From NCBI GenBank assembly GCA_002328035.1, contig DCVL01000044.1:1-20667 (forward strand): a stretch of 20,667 nucleotides of DNA, read 5' to 3'. Positions 13,433-20,667 of the stretch are shown one piece after another (position 1 is the stretch's first letter; the number at the start of each line of letters is the position of its first letter). The stretch comes from Geobacter sp. UBA2189. Its GTDB lineage: Bacteria > Desulfobacterota > Desulfuromonadia > Geobacterales > Pseudopelobacteraceae. The notes beneath the pieces are model-generated. The model was not told the origin of the DNA. It saw only the letters and a list, made by a program, of their open reading frames with translations, and did no database searches. The position numbers were made by a program, and so were the translations under genes.

Positions 13433-15406
13433 TCAGGCCGGAACCGGCGATGGTGTTGCCAGACAGACGGTTACAGGGGAAGCGGATTCGCTTCCTTTTC
13501 CAAGATACGCCTCAATGACCAGAGGATTCCGCTTGACCTCATCAGGTTTCCCTTCAGCAATTATCTTGCCGCCGTCCAGCACGGTCACGGTATCACACAG
13601 GCCAGCCACCACATCCATATGGTGCTCAATCAGGATGATGGTGATCCCCTGCTTGTTGATACGACGGATAATGCCCAGTAGAGCAGTCACGTCTGGATGC
13701 GCCAGACCTGCGGCGGGCTCATCCAGGATCAGGAAGGTTGGGCGGCGAGCCACGGCCCGGGCGATTTCCAGAAAACGCTGGGCACCGTAGGGCAGATCCT
13801 TGGACGGTGTGCGAGCCTGATTTGCCAGCCCCACCATCTCAAGCAATGCTAGGGCATCAGCCTCGGCCTGTTTTTCATTTTTTCCGGTAAGACCCATCAG
13901 CACCAGTGGCAGCGGGCTGCGGTACCAGCCTTTCATGGCCACCATCACGTTGTCCAAGGCGCTTAGTTCGGTAAAGAGCTGTAGGTTCTGAAAGGTACGG
14001 GAGATCCCCTGCCGAGCCACATCAAACAGGTTACCCTGCACCAGCGGCTTGCCATGAAACAGGATTGAACCGCCGGTTGGACTGTACAGGCCCGAAACCA
14101 CGTTCACCAGCGTACTCTTGCCGGAACCGTTGGGGCCGATCAACCCATGAATCGTCCCTGAAGCAACGGTCAAAGAAACACCGTCCACCGCCTTGACCCC
14201 GCCAAAGTAGCATTTCAGCTCCTGCAACTGCAAAAGCGGCGATCCGTCAACCTCCTGTTTTACCAGCACCTGATCCAGATCGGAAGGCGACGCAAAGGGC
14301 AACGGATCAATGCTGAACAGTTTTGACAAAAATCTGGCGGCAAACCCCATCAGCCCTTCCGGCAGCCCAACCACCACGGAGAAGAGCATCAGCGCAAAGA
14401 TCGCCTTACGCCAGTCCTCGGTATTCTGTACGGTAAAGCTGCCAACCACCAGCAGACCCATGGCAATCATCGGGGCAATCCCCTGGAACGGCCTGGTTCG
14501 TTTCTGGTAGAGAGCCAGCCCGCCAGCCCCCAGAGCCAACAGAAAACCGATGGCGGAAAAGATCTGAAACAGCATCCGGTTGGAGAGCAGGTTAGGCAGC
14601 AACACAATCAGGATCGCCCCCACAAATGCTCCCCACAGATTTTTTCTGCCCCCCAGCACCACCCCCAGCAACAGGATCACCATCAGTTCATAGACAAAGA
14701 CGTGGGGTTGCAGGTATTCAAAGTTGAAGGCATACAAACCACCTGCCAGCCCACCCAATGCCGAACCAAGCGCAAACCCGGCCACCTTGTGGCGGTAGGT
14801 GCCGATACCCATGGCATCGGTGGCGATCGGGCTGTCCCGCAACGCCTCAAAGGCCCTGCCCCACTGGGAAAAAAGCAGGTTTTTCATTGCCATCCAGACC
14901 AGCCCCAAAAGAAGAAGACAGAACCAGTAAAATCCTTTTGAATCCAGCGCCATCCCGAACAGGGGAGGACGAACAATCTGTAGCCCCAAAGCTCCCTGGG
15001 TCAGGGATTCCCACTCATTCAGAATGGTGGCAGACAGAGCTGAAAAGCTCAAGGTGGCCAGGGCAAACTGGGGGCCCTCAAGCCGCAGGGCCGGAAATGC
15101 CAGCAGCCCCCCCATCACCAGACCTACCAGCGTTGCAGCAGCCAGGGCTGATACCATACCAAACTCGAAATTATTGACCAGCAGCCCGGCCGTGTAGGCG
15201 CCAAGCCCCAGAAAAGCAGCCTGAGCCAGATTCACCTGCCCCAGATAGCCCACCGTCACATCCAGGCCAATCAGCAGAATGGCATAGATCGCCAGCAATG
15301 TGAGCAGTCCCAGCATGAAGCTGTTATCCACCATCAGCGGTATGGCAGCAAAAAAGAGGACCATCAGGCCTTCAATTCCCCGTATAAGAATAAATCGCTT
15401 CAGCAT
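13433..15406 (-). CDS. Fused LivM permease-LivG ATPase
   Basis: One 657-residue chain joins the LivM membrane permease to the LivG ATPase. Residues about 1-360 have around ten hydrophobic segments and the LivM motif YLGQVNLAQAAFLGLGAY (54-71). After a linker (365-390), an ABC ATPase domain has Walker A GPNGSGKS (424-431), a TFQNLQLF Q-loop, signature-like LPYGAQRFLEIARA and Walker B FLILDEPAAGL. The last ~20 residues after AYLGKG form a disordered tail. In most bacteria these are separate proteins. The fusion would guarantee one LivM to one LivG and, with LivH and LivF, complete the importer. There is a continuous reading frame without a stop, so it is not a sequencing split. The start at 15406 follows livH by 27 bases. 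Confidence 0.92.
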   Translation of the reverse strand: MLKRFILIRGIEGLMVLFFAAIPLMVDNSFMLGLLTLLAIYAILLIGLDVTVGYLGQVNLAQAAFLGLGAYTAGLLVNNFEFGMVSALAAATLVGLVMGGLLAFPALRLEGPQFALATLSFSALSATILNEWESLTQGALGLQIVRPPLFGMALDSKGFYWFCLLLLGLVWMAMKNLLFSQWGRAFEALRDSPIATDAMGIGTYRHKVAGFALGSALGGLAGGLYAFNFEYLQPHVFVYELMVILLLGVVLGGRKNLWGAFVGAILIVLLPNLLSNRMLFQIFSAIGFLLALGAGGLALYQKRTRPFQGIAPMIAMGLLVVGSFTVQNTEDWRKAIFALMLFSVVVGLPEGLMGFAARFLSKLFSIDPLPFASPSDLDQVLVKQEVDGSPLLQLQELKCYFGGVKAVDGVSLTVASGTIHGLIGPNGSGKSTLVNVVSGLYSPTGGSILFHGKPLVQGNLFDVARQGISRTFQNLQLFTELSALDNVMVAMKGWYRSPLPLVLMGLTGKNEKQAEADALALLEMVGLANQARTPSKDLPYGAQRFLEIARAVARRPTFLILDEPAAGLAHPDVTALLGIIRRINKQGITIILIEHHMDVVAGLCDTVTVLDGGKIIAEGKPDEVKRNPLVIEAYLGKGSESASPVTVCLATPSPVPA

Positions 15407-15433
15407 CAGCAGTTACTCCGATAAAATGTGTAA

Positions 15434-16312
15434 TCAAACCTTCCTGATAACCGCTTTGCCAAAGATACCGGTGGGACGTATGGCAAGAGACAGAATCAGC
15501 AACACCAGGCCGGGCGCTTCACGCCAGCCACTGCCAACATAGTAACTGGTCAGACTCTCCAGCGAACCAAGGAACAACCCCACAAGAACCACGCCAAATC
15601 CTGACTCAAGTCCGGCAACAACGGCTACGGAAAAGGCCTTTAAGACCAGGACGGATGCCATGGTGGGACCAACCGTAGTGATCGGTGAGATCAGGATGCC
15701 TGCCAGGGCAGCCACCAGACCGGAAAGTCCGTATGACAACATAATGGTGCGGGTGGCCGAGATCCCCATCAGCTCGGCGGCATCCCGGTCAGCCGAAACT
15801 GCTTCAAAGGCCTTGCCCAGCAGTGTCTTGCGCTTGAATAGTTCAATAATTGCCATGATCATAAAGACCCCCACCGCAACCGAGACCTCCAGCCAGGTTA
15901 TGCTGATGCCAAACAGCTGGATCGGCTCGGAGGGGATCGGGGTGGGAAAGGGGCGATCATCCCTGCCCCAGATATTTTCAGCAGCAGAGAAACCGAACAG
16001 ACCGATGATGATGGTCATCAGAATCCAGCCTTCACTCTTCTGTTCAAGTGCCAGGCGGACGCCGGCCCGTTCAACGAACAGGCCGGCGATGACACCGAAC
16101 AGCAGACCGCCGGGAATCATCAGATAATAGGGCAAACCAAGATCGGTCAGGGTCAGGCTGAAAAAAGCCGACACCATCACCAGTTCACCCTGGCCAAAAT
16201 TGATGCTTTTACTGGTTGCAAAGGTCAACTGAAACCCGTAAGCCACCAGAGCATACACCAGCCCCATCAAGGCACCGCTTACCACCATCTGGATGATTAC
16301 CGCCTGATCCAT
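15434..16312 (-). CDS. livH: Branched-chain amino acid ABC transporter permease LivH
   Basis: The 292-residue integral membrane protein has about eight hydrophobic segments and the LivH signatures GLVYALVAYGFQLTFATSKSI (split over residues 17-37), INFGQGELVM and the EAA-like loop AFEAVSADRDAAELMGI (about 167-183), where the ATPases dock. The C-terminal SYYVGSGWREAPGLVLLILSLAIRPTGIFG is typical of the family. ATG 16312 has AAGGAG 7 bases upstream. It lies 48 bases after livK and 27 before the fused livM-livG, in the same operon. Channel half opposite the LivM domain. Confidence 0.94.
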   Translation of the reverse strand: MDQAVIIQMVVSGALMGLVYALVAYGFQLTFATSKSINFGQGELVMVSAFFSLTLTDLGLPYYLMIPGGLLFGVIAGLFVERAGVRLALEQKSEGWILMTIIIGLFGFSAAENIWGRDDRPFPTPIPSEPIQLFGISITWLEVSVAVGVFMIMAIIELFKRKTLLGKAFEAVSADRDAAELMGISATRTIMLSYGLSGLVAALAGILISPITTVGPTMASVLVLKAFSVAVVAGLESGFGVVLVGLFLGSLESLTSYYVGSGWREAPGLVLLILSLAIRPTGIFGKAVIRKV

Positions 16313-16360
16313 CGTACTACTCCTTGTTCAGATGCAAATCTTGTGGCTGCTCAGCGAGAC

Positions 16361-17599
16361 TTACTTCTTACCTGCCACTGATGTGGCGTTCTTGATCAGA
16401 CGTTTACGATCAGCGTCGTTACCAAACACCACCTTGCCATCCTTTACCATCCCCATCACCGCCTGCTCACGCCGAAACGCCTCGTGACTGGTCACATCAG
16501 CCGGATTCCAGGCGCTGAACGGTTTTTTCCAGGTGGCAATAACGCCATGCACCGGCTCCTGAAGATTCTCAAGAGCCAGCTTGATCTTTTTGGTATCAGT
16601 GGTCTGGGCCTGCTTCACAGCGGCTGCAAAGATATAGACCGCATCATAGCCCTGTGCTGCAGATACCGGTGAAGCGATCCGCTGCACCTTGTAGGCCTTG
16701 TGATAGGCAGCAATAAAGCTCTTGGCCTTAGGAGAAATCGGCTCCTCAATAAAGGTCTGGGGCATCAGGGTACCGTTGCCGTTTTTACCGGCATTATCAA
16801 TAAAATTGGACATGGAGAGGGTCCAGCCGCCAATCAGGGGTACCTTCAGGCCGATCTTGGCCATACCGTTGGCAACCGCAGCCAGCTCCGGTCCAATACC
16901 CCAGATCAGCACTGCCTGAGCACCACCGTTTTTAGCGCGCAGCAACTGAGCGGTCATATCTTTGTCGCCGATGTTGAACTTCTCGCTGACAACCACCTGT
17001 AGCTTGTTACCCTGCTTCTTGATCTGCTCAAGCATGTCATCCCGACCTGAAACACCATAGTTGGTTGCGTCATACAGCATGGCAACCTTGGTATACTTGC
17101 GGTTGATCGCCTCTTCAACCACCATAGCAGCCTGAATACCGTCATGTGCGGCAAAACGGAAGATGGAGAGATCTTTAACCTTGGCCTTGATCCACTGGGT
17201 CATTGAATCAGAACCAGCTGCCGGGGTTATAATCTTGGTAATCCCTTTTTGCTGCAGATGCTTGTCGCCTGCCATACAGACGCCGGTATTCACCGTGCCG
17301 ATCACCCCTGCCAGACCGGACATTGATGCCAGCTCCTGGGCAATCAAGGCGCCCCGCTCGTTCTTTGCCTCATCATCCCGCTCAATAATATCAAACTTCA
17401 TCATCGTGCCGCCGACCTTCACCCCGCCTGCTGCGTTAATCTCGGCAATGGCCAGCTTTGCGCCGTCACGCATGGAGGCGCCCATCGGCGCAGAGCCTCC
17501 GGAAAACGGACCGGTAATGGCAAGCTTAATACTGTTCGCAGCATACGCCTGCGTTGCGAGCAACCCAACTAACAACCCCGAAAGCAATCCTTTTCTCAT
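16361..17599 (-). CDS. livK: Branched-chain amino acid periplasmic binding protein LivK
   Basis: The 412-residue preprotein has a signal peptide (MRKGLLSGLLVGLLATQAYA) and then the type-I periplasmic binding fold of LivJ/LivK: IKLAITGPFSGGSAPMG near the N-terminus, AAGGVKVGG, and DATNYGVSGRDD in lobe two. It captures ligand in the periplasm and delivers it to LivH/LivM. ATG 17599 is chosen because it begins the signal peptide and has AAGGGGGTT upstream; an in-frame start at 17701 would add 34 residues before the signal. The signal peptide resembles a lipoprotein signal poorly (no cysteine), so it is probably soluble. First gene of the liv operon. Ligand is predicted as a branched or aromatic amino acid or amide. 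Confidence 0.93.
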   Translation of the reverse strand: MRKGLLSGLLVGLLATQAYAANSIKLAITGPFSGGSAPMGASMRDGAKLAIAEINAAGGVKVGGTMMKFDIIERDDEAKNERGALIAQELASMSGLAGVIGTVNTGVCMAGDKHLQQKGITKIITPAAGSDSMTQWIKAKVKDLSIFRFAAHDGIQAAMVVEEAINRKYTKVAMLYDATNYGVSGRDDMLEQIKKQGNKLQVVVSEKFNIGDKDMTAQLLRAKNGGAQAVLIWGIGPELAAVANGMAKIGLKVPLIGGWTLSMSNFIDNAGKNGNGTLMPQTFIEEPISPKAKSFIAAYHKAYKVQRIASPVSAAQGYDAVYIFAAAVKQAQTTDTKKIKLALENLQEPVHGVIATWKKPFSAWNPADVTSHEAFRREQAVMGMVKDGKVVFGNDADRKRLIKNATSVAGKK

Positions 17600-17868
17600 T
17601 TGCAACCCCCTTTGTGATTTTAACAACACCAACAAATAAAACTTCTTTATACCAATAGTAACCAAACTAACACCTTGCGAAAGCAGAGCAACTTCCTTCA
17701 TAAATCTAATAGCAACTTACCGCCAACCATATCTATAAAACAGCGATTTATTGATTATAAGATAATTTCAGGCGGCTGCTAAAAACAATTCTTTTATTCT
17801 GAATAGCTGAAAAAAGATAATGAATGGTAGGATTTGTGGGATGAGTGGTCTGCAAGCAGTTGGCAGAG
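17600..17868. other. Intergenic region upstream of livK
   Basis: These 269 bases separate livK from the lytR stop. They should contain the liv promoter on the minus strand. I see no confident -35/-10 pair, no perfect hairpin and no riboswitch-like structure. Confidence 0.3.
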
Positions 17869-18606
17869 CTATAAGGTAAAGCGCTGTTTCAGCTCCTTGA
17901 TCTGGTAGCGGCTGACCTGAATCTCGGTACGGTCTTTGTCTGCCATCACCAGCTTATACCCCCCATTGAACCATGGAACCACCTCACACACATGTTCACA
18001 GTTTACCAGCCAACTGCGGTGGGGGCGGAAAAAGCCGAACGGCGCCAGACGCCGCTCCAGCTCTTGCAATGTCCAGCGGCTCCTGAGCGATTCCAGGCCG
18101 ACCTGCACCCTGTTTTCACCGTTTTCAGAGCAGACAAACATGATCTGATCAGGTGCGGTCGGAATGATCGTCTCACCACGGTACAAAGGTATTTTGCTAA
18201 CCTTGACAACCTGCGCCTCAACGTTGCCCAACTCTGGAACTGCCAACTGCTTGGCTACCTTTTGGATGGTCTGCTGTAGCCGCTCCGGCGCAAACGGCTT
18301 CAGCAGATAATCAAAGGCCTGTACCTCAAAGGCAGGCAAGGCAAACTCCTGATAAGCAGTGGCAAAGACCAGCAAGGGAGGATTGGGAAGTTGGCGTATG
18401 ACCTCAGCCAGCTCAATGCCTGAAAGACCCGGCATCTGAATATCAAGAAAAAGCAGATCGGGATGATGCTTCTTCAATCCCTTTAAGGCCTCGCTGCCGT
18501 TTGCCGCCTCGTCAACCACCTGCACACCATCAATCTGTTCCAGCAGAAAACGCAGTTCACGCCGTGCAGGAGCCTCATCATCAACAATAAAGACGTTTAA
18601 CGGCAT
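17869..18606 (-). CDS. LytR/AlgR-family response regulator (LytTR DNA-binding domain)
   Basis: The 245-residue protein has an N-terminal receiver domain: acidic pocket FIVDDE (6-11), phospho-acceptor D55 in LLFLDIQMPG, T83-type switch in FATAYQ, and K103 in YLLKPF. The C-terminal LytTR domain (about 140-245) has the SLRSRWTLQELERRL and FRPHRSWLVNCEHV motifs that bind direct repeats. Its ATG overlaps the upstream kinase stop by 10 bases, so both are made together, and the two genes sit directly upstream of livK with the same direction. The regulator may control the liv operon or its own; no LytTR repeat was located. Confidence 0.93.
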   Translation of the reverse strand: MPLNVFIVDDEAPARRELRFLLEQIDGVQVVDEAANGSEALKGLKKHHPDLLFLDIQMPGLSGIELAEVIRQLPNPPLLVFATAYQEFALPAFEVQAFDYLLKPFAPERLQQTIQKVAKQLAVPELGNVEAQVVKVSKIPLYRGETIIPTAPDQIMFVCSENGENRVQVGLESLRSRWTLQELERRLAPFGFFRPHRSWLVNCEHVCEVVPWFNGGYKLVMADKDRTEIQVSRYQIKELKQRFTL

Positions 18607-20321
18607 ACCGCCACCTCGCAGGGTATTGTCATGGTAATACGGGTTCCTTCTCCCGGTCGGCTCCAGATTTTGAGCCCGTGTTCCTGGCCGTACAGGGCAA
18701 TCAGGCGGGCATTGACGTTCTTCAAGCCGATGCCGCCGGTCTGGTCAGCCTCACCTGATTCCAGCAGATCGGTATTATCCGTATCCAGCAGCCGCTCAAG
18801 CTGTTCAGACGGTATACCAACACCGTCATCATGCACCGTGATGATAACCTGCTGACCGTCCCGACAGGCAGCAATGGCCACTTCGCCCCCCTCTTCCCTG
18901 GCAAGGATGCCATGTCTGAGGGCGTTTTCGACCAACGGCTGCAGAATCAGGGGCGGCAACGAACAGTTCAGCGTCTCCTCATCAATGGTATAGGTAACCT
19001 TGAGCCGCTCTTCAAAGCGGGCTCGTTCCAGGGTTATATACGCCTCACAATGTTCCAGCTCTGTTGCCAGCGACACCTTTGACTTACCGGGATTGATGTT
19101 CTTACGAAAAAAATCAGCCAGGGTGACCAGCAGCTCTGAAGCGGTTGACGGACTGGTGCGGACATAGCTGATGATGGTGTTGATGGCGTTAAAAAGAAAA
19201 TGCGGATTGATCTGGGATTGCAGCGCCTTTATCTCCGCCTCCCGCACCAGTTTGCGCTGTTCATCCAGCTCTGATATCTCAAGCTGATAGGAAAAAAGAT
19301 GCGCCAATCCCTCGGCCAGCTCCATATCCAGTGGGGTGATACCGTTTTCCTTGATCCGGTACAGTTTAAGAGCGCCAATGACCTTGTCGCTCTTTTTCAG
19401 GGGTACGATAATGGCGGAACCAAGTCGGCAGGAGGGATGACGACAGCCGATCTCCGCACGTGTCAGAGGGGTCGAGATCTCGCCCGAGAGCAGCGCCAGC
19501 CTGGTTGATTCGGTCAACAGCGGCGTCTCAGGCAGATGGTGGCCTTCCTCAGCCCCGAAGTGCGCCAGGATCTGATGAGCATCGGTAATGGCCACCGCAT
19601 CAAGGTCGGTCATCTGCTTGATAATACGTACCGTCTCTGTTGCCGTTGTCGTAGTCAACCCGCCACGCAGATACGGCATGGTGCGCAACGCCACCTTCAG
19701 AGCGGTCTGGGCCTGCTCTGCCGCAAAGCGTTCCTTTTGACGCATCACCGAGGCCACCAGCTCAACAAACAGCGCCAGCCCAAAGGCATTGACCAGAATC
19801 ATCGGCAGACCGATGATGGCGACCAGGCTGACCGCCTCATGAAACGGCTTTGCCAGTGCGAGAATAATCACCATCTGTAACGCCTCAACCGCCAGCCCGG
19901 TCAACAGGGCGGCAAACCAGTCAAGCGGTTTTCTTCTCAGGCGTTGGTACAGATACCCGCCGACCACCCCCTCGGCAATGGTGGCCACGCCGCAGGCAGT
20001 GGCGGTAAAGCCGCCAATATCAATCAGGAAACGATGGCCACCGGCGATCAGCCCTGCACCAAACCCCACCAACGGCCCGCCCAACACACTGCCCAGCGCC
20101 ACCCCCACCACACGGGAGTTGGCAATGGCATTGAGTATCGGCACCCCCATATAGGTTCCACCGATCCCCATAACACCAAAAAAAACAGCAAGGCACAGCT
20201 TTTCACGCCGATTGGCCTTACCGGTCAGAAGACGGCTGAAGAAATCAAACCGCATGAGCAGGATAAACAGGATGGCAAACAGTCCCAACCGCTCAAGCAT
20301 GGAAATAAACAACTGCAGCAT
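18597..20321 (-). CDS. LytS-family membrane sensor histidine kinase (5TM-GAF-kinase)
   Basis: The 574-residue kinase phosphorylates the neighbouring LytTR regulator. An N-terminal five- or six-helix 5TMR-LYT membrane domain (about 1-195, with conserved GLIAGGHRFLIDIGG) precedes a GAF domain (about 210-350) and a His_kinase domain with the phospho-histidine in SQINPHFLFNAINTI (H374). The HATPase has N-box LQPLVENALRHG (N466), G1 DDGVGIP (498-504) and G2 GGIGLKNVNARL. I prefer ATG 20321 because the hydrophobic MLQLF start begins there. ATG 20333 or TTG 20339 in frame would add four or six residues. Its signal could be a metabolite such as pyruvate in relatives; not visible here. Confidence 0.92.
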   Translation of the reverse strand: MLQLFISMLERLGLFAILFILLMRFDFFSRLLTGKANRREKLCLAVFFGVMGIGGTYMGVPILNAIANSRVVGVALGSVLGGPLVGFGAGLIAGGHRFLIDIGGFTATACGVATIAEGVVGGYLYQRLRRKPLDWFAALLTGLAVEALQMVIILALAKPFHEAVSLVAIIGLPMILVNAFGLALFVELVASVMRQKERFAAEQAQTALKVALRTMPYLRGGLTTTTATETVRIIKQMTDLDAVAITDAHQILAHFGAEEGHHLPETPLLTESTRLALLSGEISTPLTRAEIGCRHPSCRLGSAIIVPLKKSDKVIGALKLYRIKENGITPLDMELAEGLAHLFSYQLEISELDEQRKLVREAEIKALQSQINPHFLFNAINTIISYVRTSPSTASELLVTLADFFRKNINPGKSKVSLATELEHCEAYITLERARFEERLKVTYTIDEETLNCSLPPLILQPLVENALRHGILAREEGGEVAIAACRDGQQVIITVHDDGVGIPSEQLERLLDTDNTDLLESGEADQTGGIGLKNVNARLIALYGQEHGLKIWSRPGEGTRITMTIPCEVAVCR

Positions 20322-20667
20322 ACCCGACCCCATCCTCAAAATAATCTTAAAAAAGCAGTTGCACGCTGAGGCGCAGAGACGCGAAGAGCAAAATCATGTA
20401 GTTACGGCATGTTACCGTTTCACCTGTAAGGTTGTTCCTTTATTTAGGTAACTACTTGATTTTTTCAGCGAGCTTCGAGGCTCCGCGTGAGTAACTGCCG
20501 TTTTCAGGTTAATATCAATAATGAAACAAGCTGTGAAATTACAACAAAGTTCCAACACTATCAAGGAAACTACTCTGCAAAAAAGGATTGACTGAAGAAT
20601 TTGGATTTAAAGGGCGGCGGGCACTGAGAGTAACATAAAGCTTCAGTGCATAATGGGTAACAAAAAA
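20322..20667. other. Right-edge intergenic region
   Basis: No gene is supported in the last 346 bases. The segment near 20362-20390 (GGCGCAGAGACGCGAAGAG) looks like a short-motif repeat often seen dispersed in genomes, by memory. The 17-bp inverted-repeat copy lies at 20492-20508. Confidence 0.35.
20492..20508 (+). repeat. 17-bp dispersed repeat, copy 2 (plus orientation)
   Basis: TAACTGCCGTTTTCAGG, matching 12565-12581 on the other strand with one difference. The pair brackets the liv-lyt block. Confidence 0.5.

Noticed and set aside
17710..17735. TGGCGGTAAGTTGCT on the minus strand upstream of livK, resembling a sigma-54 promoter
   Set aside because: The GG-to-GC gap is 9 bases instead of 10, so the pattern fails.
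1..20667. CRISPR array or cas genes that would make this a CRISPR-associated transposon
   Set aside because: No spaced direct repeats and no Cas-like proteins were seen in the window.

Overview
The window joins a mobile, defence-like accessory region (about 1-12300) to what looks like chromosomal backbone (about 12301-20667). The backbone genes are a branched-chain amino acid ABC transporter with a fused LivM-LivG protein and a LytS/LytR-type two-component pair. Their moderately GC-rich codon use suggests a deltaproteobacterial lineage such as the Desulfuromonadota (Geobacter or Trichlorobacter relatives). That assignment is an inference from gene style, not from a marker gene.

Left part, all on the minus strand. 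Positions 1-781 hold the start of a gene running off the window, most like the N-terminal region of an N-6 adenine DNA methylase of the Eco57I/type IIG kind. Next is a small Phd/YefM-type antitoxin (1012-1191) with no recognisable toxin beside it. A tight three-gene operon follows, transcribed leftwards from 3389: a sigma-70-like regulator, an unrecognised coiled-coil protein, and an ImmA/IrrE-type zinc metallopeptidase.

Centre, plus strand. Two micro-genes (44 and 57 codons) precede a complete Tn7-type operon, tnsA-tnsB-tnsC-tnsD-tnsE (3952-12165). The five genes are tightly packed, with short overlaps or a 1-bp gap. TnsA+TnsB would form the cut-and-paste transposase, TnsC the AAA+ regulator, TnsD the site-specific target selector, and TnsE the selector for replicating or conjugal DNA. 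Just after tnsE the minus strand carries repeats very like Tn7 TnsB-binding sites. A terminus beginning TGTTGGC on the minus strand predicts the element end at 12300, 17 bp before the -35 box of a tRNA-Phe(GAA) gene (12359-12434). The likely reading is a CRISPR-less Tn7-like element homed upstream of tRNA-Phe, with its cargo lying upstream of tnsA. The other end was not found and may lie left of the window.

Right part, all genes on the minus strand. After the tRNA and its terminator come livF, the livM-livG fusion, livH and livK (transcribed livK to livF), then lytR and lytS upstream of them. A 17-bp sequence (TAACTGCCGTTTTNAGG) occurs in opposite orientations on the two sides of this block.
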